A stretch of 64,000 nt of DNA from Arcanobacterium sp. (GTDB lineage Bacteria; Actinomycetota; Actinomycetes; Actinomycetales; Actinomycetaceae): contig JALFZJ010000006.1 of NCBI GenBank assembly GCA_022783665.1, positions 56,858 through 120,857 of the forward strand, in the 5' to 3' direction. Positions 30,342 to 39,200 of this stretch are shown one piece after another. The notes below the pieces were generated by a model. The model saw nothing but the letters and a program-made list of their open reading frames with translations, had not been told where the DNA came from and made no database searches. How positions within the stretch are numbered: position 1 is the first letter of the stretch; each line of letters begins with the position of its first letter. The position numbers and the translations under genes were made by a program.

Positions 30342-31024
30342 TACTTATCCTTTTGCCCCTTGTGCTCATTCACGTTACTTACAAATTCTTCAATATTCTT
30401 TGCGAAGAGATGCGCCGCATAGTCGAACCAGTCTGCTTCAGCGCCTGCGATATCTACCCCGGTAAGATCTGCGAAGGTAGCGCCGAGGAGTTTTCGCGCA
30501 AATGCATCAGGCTTTGCTTTTTCCACGTTAAGCACGCGCACAGGAATGGGAGTTGCACCAAAACGCTCCTTCACCGCGCGCAGCTTGCCCTCTACCTCCC
30601 TATCGCCAGATGCCGCTGCTGCTAGAACCCCAAGATAGTGTGCAGTTTGCGGGCGAGTAGCTAGTTCCTCTCGCTGCGCATATCTGCCTGCAAGAGAGGC
30701 TTTGACTTTGGCGGCTCGCACTGCGCTTCGGCTCACCTTCAACACCGGGCGGGAAAGTATCACGCCCTGCACGGGCACATCACTATCGGCGCATGCCCAT
30801 ATCGCCGGCATTGCTGCTTCATTGGGGGCTACGATAATGAATCCGTCGTCAGATATACCTGTATTATGGGCATCGCGTTTTATGCGCTCAACCATCGCAT
30901 CGAGCGACTCCGCATCGAAAAGATCGGGCGCTGCAATTCCCCACCGTGGATGCAAAGAGTTTGCCACAAGCCGCCATACCAACGCTGAGTGATGTGCATC
31001 GTGGAGCATGAGGAGATTAGTCAC
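30341..31024 (-). CDS. alpha/beta-hydrolase-like protein lacking a clear GxSxG nucleophile elbow
   Basis: Start LLMLHDAHHSALVWRLVANSL; elbow region reads IIVAPNEAAMPAI; TAATG overlap with the Mur ligase. Confidence 0.55.
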   Translation of the reverse strand: MTNLLMLHDAHHSALVWRLVANSLHPRWGIAAPDLFDAESLDAMVERIKRDAHNTGISDDGFIIVAPNEAAMPAIWACADSDVPVQGVILSRPVLKVSRSAVRAAKVKASLAGRYAQREELATRPQTAHYLGVLAAAASGDREVEGKLRAVKERFGATPIPVRVLNVEKAKPDAFARKLLGATFADLTGVDIAGAEADWFDYAAHLFAKNIEEFVSNVNEHKGQKDK

Positions 31025-31127
31025 GCAACTACCTTATGCCTGCATATCGCCCGATGTGTAACCGGGCATCATAGCGTCGACGATATCCCACAGCTCGCCG
31101 CACGCGAGCTTGGTTTTCTTCATGCAG

Positions 31128-32369
31128 TTACGCGCGGCGCCGCTCGAGCAGGGCATCGAGCATGGAGCCTCCGCCGAGCACATCATTGCGCACCTCTTCG
31201 TTACCCGTCATTTCCGGTGCAGGGTTGGCCTCAGGCAATTCGCCTATCGTCTCACCGAGCGCCTTAGGGCGATATGGGGAGGAGACGCCGGCCTGACTGG
31301 GATAGGGAGAAACCACAGTGCTCTCGTGCTGGCTGCGAGCCGCACGTACCCCTTCACTTTCCTTAACTGAGCGTTTGCGAATGCGAACGCTTCGCACGAA
31401 CGTTTCGCCCGCATCAGATTTGATGGTGTATGACGGCGCTTCGAGACTAGGCGCCTTGCCTACTTCGCGATCACCAGCTCGTTTCGCAGATACCTCACTA
31501 TGGCTTGTCTCGCCACGCGCCCCACGCGATTGGGTGGCAGCTACAGCGTCATCTGCGCGCGAGGCGTCTGGGCGAGATGCTGAAGCACGCGCGCGGGCTT
31601 CCTTAGTACTCAAACGTACAGCTTCCTGCGTAGCCGCATCTGCGCGATGTTCCACACGTGCCGTGATTTCAGAGCGCTCGTCAGCTTTCCCGCGTGAAGC
31701 CTGTGCGAGTGGCGAAGCCCCCGCACGGCGCGGCCTGTAGGCATCACGTATTGCGCGCGATTCTCGCGTATAAGACGACGCTGCTTCAGCTGTGCGAACA
31801 CAGCGCGGCAAATAGCCTGCCTGCTTGAGCTTCGTTTCAATACGAGCCATTCTTGCCGCATCTGCCACATCGGCTTTCTTCCATATATACGTGGCATACC
31901 CTAGGCCAAGCCCACCGATGAGGAGTGCAGATGTAGCCACGATAGGCCATGCCAGCGCAAGTGAGCCAAACCCAGCAGCGATCCACAACCCTATCGCAGC
32001 TAGAGCGATCACGGCGTCTACAAGAAGGAAGCGCGCAAACAGATCCCGCCTGCTCACCATACGGCGGTGTGCCCTAGCTCGCGCTCGCAGAGCGGCACGC
32101 ACATCAAATTCCTCAGGTGTGCGGCCAGACTTACGCTCCTGGCGCGATGGTATGCGCTGTTGACCATTCATCACAAAAATCCGTCCATGATCATTCGAGC
32201 GGCGGGGTGTATGCGATTGTGCAGGGATCAGCCGCAAATTCTCTGCATATCGTTCGTCAATGGGCGTCGCATCGATGACGATCCGGCGCTTAGCAAATGC
32301 GGGAATGGCGTAGGCGAAAAAGAGAAATACGCCAACTGCGAGCGCTATCCCCTCAATGCCTATACTCAT
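31128..32369 (-). CDS. membrane protein resembling SepX/GlpR divisome proteins
   Basis: N-terminal TM followed by FAKRRIVID, basic linker, then RRDLFARFLLVDAVIALAAIG double TM and long disordered tail; next to a moeA/glp-like gene. Confidence 0.65.
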   Translation of the reverse strand: MSIGIEGIALAVGVFLFFAYAIPAFAKRRIVIDATPIDERYAENLRLIPAQSHTPRRSNDHGRIFVMNGQQRIPSRQERKSGRTPEEFDVRAALRARARAHRRMVSRRDLFARFLLVDAVIALAAIGLWIAAGFGSLALAWPIVATSALLIGGLGLGYATYIWKKADVADAARMARIETKLKQAGYLPRCVRTAEAASSYTRESRAIRDAYRPRRAGASPLAQASRGKADERSEITARVEHRADAATQEAVRLSTKEARARASASRPDASRADDAVAATQSRGARGETSHSEVSAKRAGDREVGKAPSLEAPSYTIKSDAGETFVRSVRIRKRSVKESEGVRAARSQHESTVVSPYPSQAGVSSPYRPKALGETIGELPEANPAPEMTGNEEVRNDVLGGGSMLDALLERRRA

Positions 32370-32423
32370 GTTTACAAATTACAAAAATTATTCAGTTAAG
32401 CGGCTTGGATTTCGCGGTGTGTT

Positions 32424-32460
32424 GCCCCTCAATAGTGGCGTGTTGGCCACTAAGAGGGGC
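32424..32460 (-). terminator. hairpin between moeA/glp-like and sepX/glpR-like genes
   Basis: GCCCCTCAATAGTGGC-gtgtt-GGCCACTAAGAGGGGC near-perfect stem. Confidence 0.65.
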
Positions 32461-32462
32461 CG

Positions 32463-33674
32463 CTAGCGATCGAGAATCAGGCAGTTCAGATCATCCCCCA
32501 CCGCCACCGCGCGCTGCTCAGGCGGCACAATAGCCAATGCATTAGCCTGGGCGAAACCCGAGAGCATGGGATGACTCGTATCTACTGTAGCCTCCACCCG
32601 ATAGCCATTGGTCGGGCTGCCGATGACTTTCGCTGCCACAAACTCTTGGATCCCTTGCGGCGATTCCCATCCGCGCACCACCTTCGCCCGGATAGAACGC
32701 TGGTGAATCTGAGAATAGCCCGCCATTTTACGTAAGGCGGGGCGGATGTACACCTCGAAACACGTCAAAGCAGCAACAGGAGATCCAGGCAAACAGAAAA
32801 TGACGGCGTCTCCAAATTTCCCTACACCCATCTGCTTTCCAGGAGCCATTGCTACGTTATCGAAACGTACCGTACCGAGAGGTGAAAGGAGATCTTTTAC
32901 GGTATCGCCCCCACCATAGGAAAGCCCACCCGTGGTGATAATAATATCTGCTCGAATCTCCTGATCTTCCAATGTTTGGCGTAGCTTTTGGCGTGCGTCA
33001 CTCACTTGCCCCACTCGATACACAACGCCACCGGCGTCTTGCACGGCACTGGCAAGCGCATGCGAATTTGCATCATAGATCTTGCCCGCCTGCGCTAAAC
33101 GCCCGGGTTCTTGGAGCTCATCCCCCACAGAAATAATCACAACGCGGGGCTTCGGATGTACGTATGCCGTGCCATGGCCAGCAGAGGCTAAAAGTGAAAT
33201 CTGGCGCGAGCCAATTCTCACGCCCGCTGTGAGCACCACAGAGCCAGCAGCCATATCCTCAGCGCGTCGCCAGATATTGGAACCCATAGGCGTGGCTTGC
33301 ACGATATTCACCTGCGCGCGTCCTTGATCGGTATGCGCTAGTGGCACGATCGTATCAATGCCCTCCGGTATCGGCGCTCCTGAAGCCATCCGAAGTGCAC
33401 TTCCCGGAGGATTAGAAAGAAGTTCTTGGGCATCGGCATGCACCTCACCCACTACAGGTAGGGTGATCGGCACCGCTTTACTGGCACCCACGATATCGCT
33501 GGCGAGCACTCCATAACCATCAAGAGCTGCGAGGTTCGTCAATGGTACATCCACTTTGGATCTGACGTCCTCAGCGAGGATGCATCCCTTCGCGTTGTCG
33601 AGAGAGACGTCGAACGGAGGAAGAGGATTCGCCAGGGCAAGGCAGTCTGCGAGGTACTCGGCAACAGTTTTCAT
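32463..33674 (-). CDS. MoeA family protein (molybdotransferase or Glp-type gephyrin-like protein)
   Basis: LDGYGVLASDI, VVIISVGDELQEPG, ITTGGLSYGGGDTVKDLL, KQMGVGKFGDAVIFCLPGSPVAALTCFE. Confidence 0.9.
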   Translation of the reverse strand: MKTVAEYLADCLALANPLPPFDVSLDNAKGCILAEDVRSKVDVPLTNLAALDGYGVLASDIVGASKAVPITLPVVGEVHADAQELLSNPPGSALRMASGAPIPEGIDTIVPLAHTDQGRAQVNIVQATPMGSNIWRRAEDMAAGSVVLTAGVRIGSRQISLLASAGHGTAYVHPKPRVVIISVGDELQEPGRLAQAGKIYDANSHALASAVQDAGGVVYRVGQVSDARQKLRQTLEDQEIRADIIITTGGLSYGGGDTVKDLLSPLGTVRFDNVAMAPGKQMGVGKFGDAVIFCLPGSPVAALTCFEVYIRPALRKMAGYSQIHQRSIRAKVVRGWESPQGIQEFVAAKVIGSPTNGYRVEATVDTSHPMLSGFAQANALAIVPPEQRAVAVGDDLNCLILDR

Positions 33675-33749
33675 GATCTCAGCTTATCTGAGGTGAGGCT
33701 ATTGGATGAACATCGCGTCAATTTCACTCGAGAATGAAATAATAGAACC

Positions 33750-34370
33750 ATGCGTAACCATCCGATCACCTTCCCGAATGTTGAGGGCATCGACTGTGAA
33801 GATGCCAAACAGCTTTATCGAGCCGCAGTGCGTGAACACCGCAAGGAGCGCCCCGAATCGAGTAGGGAAAAGCTTGCAGACTTGTGGATTCCGCTGGTGC
33901 GCGATTTCGTGAAAGACTGCGGGCGGATCGCATGCTATGTGTCTGTGAATTATGAGCCTCCCACGTATGCGCTGTGTGAAGCGCTTGCCGCTGACGGCCA
34001 TGACATCCTACTGCCGAAACTCGGGCCTGGGCTGCAGCGGTCATGGGGACGCTTCAAAGGAATCGACGATCTTGCCCAACTTGCACCTGGCCGGCCACCT
34101 GAACCAAGCGGTGAGGCGTTAAGCAACGATGTGTTGGGTAGCGTTGATGCAATGATCGTGCCCGGGCTTTTGGTTTCGCGCTTCGGTGAACGGATCGGGC
34201 AAGGCGGGGGCTGGTATGATCGCGCGCTGAAAGAAGTAAAACCAGGGGCTCATATCGCCGCAATGGTGTATCCGGAAGAGTACGTGGATTTCCACCTTCC
34301 CGCAGATGATATGGATGTTCCGGTGCACTATGTGATTACCCCATTTGAGGTATTAGAGACGTCGCTGTGA
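33750..34370 (+). CDS. 5-formyltetrahydrofolate cyclo-ligase
   Basis: VDAMIVPGLLVSRFGERIGQGGGWYDRAL motif. Confidence 0.88.
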   Translation: MRNHPITFPNVEGIDCEDAKQLYRAAVREHRKERPESSREKLADLWIPLVRDFVKDCGRIACYVSVNYEPPTYALCEALAADGHDILLPKLGPGLQRSWGRFKGIDDLAQLAPGRPPEPSGEALSNDVLGSVDAMIVPGLLVSRFGERIGQGGGWYDRALKEVKPGAHIAAMVYPEEYVDFHLPADDMDVPVHYVITPFEVLETSL

Positions 34371-34482
34371 GAGTTTCGTGGTCACGCGCGATGAGTTCCC
34401 ACAAGCGTCGCGCGCAGATCCGTTATCCACATATCCGAGCGGGTAGATTCGCGCCACAGCTTCAATAGGCCATGGTGGCCTT

Positions 34483-35193
34483 ATGTTGTCTCGACCCACA
34501 GAATCTACAGAACATGCCAGCCCAGGTGGCGTTATCTCGCCTAGGGAGTACAGGCGTAGCACCCGATTCCGGGCAGCATGTTGGCGATGGAAATGGGTGA
34601 TCTGTGCGATCATCTGTTCGGTCATCGTCTATTCTCTTCTCGATGCCCTCTCGCAGATGCGCCCACACACTGAGCAAGTAGTGGTTGCGGCTCGCACTAT
34701 CGAGGCGGGCAGCACAATAGAATCTGGAGATGTCGTCTTCGCTGATATCCCTGAAGATCTAGTAGCACATGGTGCCCTTGCCTCTCTTGATGACGCCGTT
34801 GGGCAGACGGTAGTAGCGCGTATGACGCCATACACGCCGATCATTGAAGATCAGCTTCTGCAATCCAACTTTGTGGGCACCGCCCCGCCCGGAACGATCG
34901 TAACGCCCGTTCCTATTGCCAATAATGGAGTGGTGGAGATGCTCCAGGTGGGAAGCCGTCTCGATCTATATGCGCCCTCATCTGATCCTGATACAGATCC
35001 TAAGGCTACGTTGATAGCAGAAAACACGCTGGTGCTGGCAATATCGGAACAGTCAAGCAAGCCAACACTGTTCCGTGAGGTCAATAACACAACCACGATA
35101 TTTTTAGCGGTTCCAAAAAGTGCAGCTAATCTTGTTATTGGCATTGGCGCAACTACTCCCATGCACGCGGTTCTCGTTGATCCTGCAATGTAA
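34483..35193 (+). CDS. SAF domain protein (CpaB/RcpC-like)
   Basis: Single TM then VVVAARTIEAGSTIESGDVVFADIPEDLV SAF pattern. Confidence 0.8.
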   Translation: MLSRPTESTEHASPGGVISPREYRRSTRFRAACWRWKWVICAIICSVIVYSLLDALSQMRPHTEQVVVAARTIEAGSTIESGDVVFADIPEDLVAHGALASLDDAVGQTVVARMTPYTPIIEDQLLQSNFVGTAPPGTIVTPVPIANNGVVEMLQVGSRLDLYAPSSDPDTDPKATLIAENTLVLAISEQSSKPTLFREVNNTTTIFLAVPKSAANLVIGIGATTPMHAVLVDPAM

Positions 35194-35366
35194 CTCATGC
35201 GTTGTAGAGGCGGTGAAACTCGCGCTATCGTCGCTCTCGCATTGCATTCGCACCTGCATAGCAACGGTAACGCCGCTTCCAACCTACATTCGCTACTGCA
35301 CGGTAGCCGCGTGTTCGTTGCACGCTAGCCATATCGACTTTATTAACACAACTTTAAGGACTTCTC

Positions 35367-35732
35367 ATGCTTCAAGGATTCAAAGAATTCATTTCTCGCG
35401 GTAACGTGATCGATCTTGCCGTCGGCGTCATTATGGGCAGTGCATTTGCACCGATCGTATCCACATTGACGGATAACGTGATCATGGCTTTGATTGCAGC
35501 TATTTTCGGTAAGCCGAACTTCGATCAAGTTGGTGCTTTCACTCTTAACGGTGCCGAGATTCTGCCAGGCACTGTGATCACTGCAGTGATCAACTTCCTC
35601 CTCATCGCGGCAGCCGTATATGTATGCATCGTGATCCCAATGAATAAGCTCCGCCGCAAGGAAGATGTACCCGCTCCAAGCGACGACGTACTCCTCCTGC
35701 AAGAGATCCGCGATATCCTTGCCAGTAAGTAA
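35367..35732 (+). CDS. mscL: large-conductance mechanosensitive channel MscL
   Basis: GFKEFISRGNVIDLAVGVIMGSAFAPIVSTLTDNVIMALI. Confidence 0.97.
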   Translation: MLQGFKEFISRGNVIDLAVGVIMGSAFAPIVSTLTDNVIMALIAAIFGKPNFDQVGAFTLNGAEILPGTVITAVINFLLIAAAVYVCIVIPMNKLRRKEDVPAPSDDVLLLQEIRDILASK

Positions 35733-35762
35733 GCACACACTGCTACTTCCGCATAAGTAACC

Positions 35763-35804
35763 TAGCGGGCTGTATCACGAGCATGCTCGTGATACAGCCC
35801 GCTA
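35763..35804. terminator. 42-bp perfect palindrome downstream of mscL
   Basis: TAGCGGGCTGTATCACGAGCATGCTCGTGATACAGCCCGCTA is its own reverse complement. Confidence 0.7.
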
Positions 35805-35879
35805 TTGCGTTGCGAAGCATGGAGCGTGCGCTGGTGAGCATGGGGTTTTAGCAGCTACTAAATGCGCGCCTGCTGCGTA

Positions 35880-36155
35880 CTATAACGCGCCGAAATGTGG
35901 CGGTACATTAGCGATAATGTCACGTTCGAAAGGAGTAAGAGCGTCCGTATCGCTGTTACTTCCCCGCGGACGATTTCGGCTCAGTTTGCTGTGCGCGCTC
36001 GTTGCGCGCTCTTCAGGCTTTTTCGGATGTACGGATTTGGCGTCGCTGATATGTACTGCTTCCTCGGGGTAAGTGATTTCGCCACGCTCAAGCCTCTCTT
36101 GATCCACACGCGAAAGGCGCACTACTCGCTTCGTCTTGTTCCCACGTTTCGTCAC
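35880..36155 (-). CDS. small hypothetical basic protein (91 aa)
   Basis: GTG start with SD GGAGG about 10 nt upstream; coherent charged sequence. Confidence 0.6.
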   Translation of the reverse strand: MTKRGNKTKRVVRLSRVDQERLERGEITYPEEAVHISDAKSVHPKKPEERATSAHSKLSRNRPRGSNSDTDALTPFERDIIANVPPHFGAL

Positions 36156-36247
36156 TGTATGTACGCCTCCTCAGCCTCGATATGATTCATGCTGCAGATT
36201 CATCCGAACGCACCAGAGCAAGCCCACAGCCGAACCATTATTGAGCG

Positions 36248-39200
36248 TCATCGCGCGTCATTGAGCACGCGGCGCACAACATTTCTCAGCACAGCATCGA
36301 CTTGCGCGCCACGGCGTTGCAATGCAATCTCATCGCGCAATGCTTGAACGAGTTCATCTTCCGTATACTGCTTACCATTGCCGAGCAGCCACAGAGTCAT
36401 ATCATCGAGCTCATCGTCGGAGTATGCCGAAAGTGGTAATCCCGCAGTAACCTGTGGGCGTTTCGCCGTGCGCCGCCTGCGTTCGCCGCGCCACCGAGAA
36501 TTGCTGGCAGAATCTGGAGCCTGCGCGAGTGAGGTCTGCGTCGTCTCAGGCTTACCAGCATCAGGTAGACGCTCAGCCCGAACGTCATCACCTCGTGGCA
36601 CTTGGGTTTCGACGCTTGTTTGCGCCTGTTCATCAATCCACTGGTCACCCCAGTCGCCCAACTGGGGCACGCTCACAGCGGCAGGAGGGCGGATCTCATC
36701 TAACACCTGTTCCATCGCCGCAATCACGGCATCTGCCTGCCCCACCGGATCAATAAAGAGGGAGGTCGAATACGTTTGAACAACCTTCCAGCCGTGATTC
36801 TCAAATGCCTCTACACGATGCCTATCACGGCGGCGAAGCGAGGGCTCAGCCACATACGCTTCGTCGTCAAGAAGCACCGCCACTGCCCAGGTTCCCGGCA
36901 CCTCAGGGCTACCCACGACAAGTGGAATCCGTAGCGATCCTTCAAACCCGAAATCCGTAGCGGTCTTATAACCAGCGTCATGGATACGTGCAGCAAGATC
37001 GGCGATAAGCGGTGGCACCTCACGATCCGATCCAGCCGCCGCGCCCTCATACTCACCCGCCGCATAATCAATGATTTGCTCTAAGAGTTTCGGCCCTGGC
37101 GTCGAGACGCGTTTAGCATCAATATCTCCTGGAGCAAAGGATGTAATGACCGTAATTGAGCGGCGCGCCGCTTCAATGGCATCGATGAGACCAATAAAGC
37201 CCTCAGGCTCGGCAAGCTGCCCGAAGCTGTGAAGCACCCTGCCGTGAACCGTCTTACCAAAACCAACCGCAAGAATAATATGATCACGCCGCAAGCCTGC
37301 TGCATGGGTAAGATCCACAACACGGAAATCCTCGAAGCCGGCGTCATCAATAAAACGTGCAAGCTCCACAGATTCGCGGGCCGCCTTACGCAAGGCATCG
37401 CGGATCTGGCTCGCATGAGATTGCGTGAGCGCAACTACCGCCAAAGAGCCACTGCCATCACCGAGCACGTGATCAACAACAGCATCTACCACAGCTTCAA
37501 CCTCAACCTTGGTAGTCTCGACGGTGCCACTACCGTAGGATTGCGGAATACCACGCCCATCCACCGTCACAAGATGTGAAGTCTGCACACGCAAAGACGT
37601 CGGGATCGGCGAATATGCATCAGCATATCCATGCTCCATCAGCGCACGTGTAGTGGCCTCATCTTGAAGCGCCCGCAATGTAGGCAACGTGACCACCGGC
37701 AGAATCTCAGCAAACGCCAGCATCGCAGACTCTGCGCTGGTACTCATCCCTCCAAGCGCTGGCGTTACTTTGCCACCGACATGTTCATGAATCATGGCGG
37801 CACGCCGAGTATCGCCCACTACCACAGTCTGGCGCCCGCGCATCATCGGAGCAATCACTGACGCAGGCGTCGATACATCGGACGTTTCGATAATGCTCAA
37901 ATCTGCCCACGGCATTTGCGGCACAAATTCCGCCGCAACCACCGGCGGCACAATCCACACCGGGCGCGACGCTTGCACGATCGGGGCGTAACGTTCAAAC
38001 ACAGCCCGCATATCGCCGTCACCAATCCGCTGCAAAATAGCATCGAGACGCAAGGTCTCTTCACGACGCTCGCGAGCCACTGCGCGCATGTTATGCACTA
38101 CGGCCAACGCCACAGGCGCTCCAAGAGATTCAATATGTGCCGCATCAAGCACACGCAACTGGCTCAAAAGATGAGTGATATCGCGTGGCCCAAGCTTGGC
38201 AAGCACAGCCGAGCGCGTAATAAGAATTTCGAAAATAGACGACGTTAATGCGAGTTCGTATTCATCACCGAGGCGGTCGCGTTCCACACCACGCGCACGC
38301 ATATCAGCAACAAACGGATCAAGACCCACAGAGTGGAAGTCGTGGCTGAGCTGATTGCGCTCTGGCACCGTATCAAGGTGATCCTCATCGCGTACAAGTT
38401 CCTCCACAAACTTAACGAGTTGTGGAAGCGAAAGGTTCAGGAAATCTATGCTTGGGAAAGATTCCTGCAATGCGGCACATGTATGCTGCACATCTGCCGC
38501 ATTCTGGCGCGCATACGCCACGCCCGAGGGCAATATCGGCCAGCCGCCATCTTCAGCATATCGCTGCCACACTTCACGGCGTTCTTGCACCTCTAGCAGT
38601 GCCTGGTGAAGGTCTTCAGGGTTAGCACCCGGGCGCACAAGATCCTCAGCCTGCTTACGAAGATCGCGGCGATCGCGCGCCTTCATCGTATAGCCGTTTT
38701 CTTCTCGCCACTCTTTCGTGGCAGTAGCCGCAATCATATCCATCGGAGAAGTCTCAAATACTTTCGGCAAGAAGGTGTCGAGGCTGTGCGAAATGTCCTT
38801 AAGTACCTGCAGCTGCTCAAACCATTCTGCCAACGTATTCGCCGCACGAAGACCCGTCTCCCCCGCCGTCTTCGCCGCAATCGATACAAGCTCCGGGAGC
38901 AAAGTATCATTCAGACTCCGTGCAGCTTCCAAAGCACGCTTCGCCGCATCTGCGCCGATAATCTCTGATCTATTCCATGCAGAGGTACCGAGATTGCGAT
39001 CGAAAACTCCAAGATCAAAACCACGTTCAAGCTGAGCAACAACCTCATCTTTACCACGAGCATGAAGTGGGCGTACGACGTCTTGCGTCAAACGAACCCT
39101 GGTGCGCGGCGCATTCGCAGTACTCGTCAGCTGAGCGAGATGCTCAAGCAAATCATGTACCGACACTCCCCACGTGGGATCTTCTCGGTGGAGATCTCCC

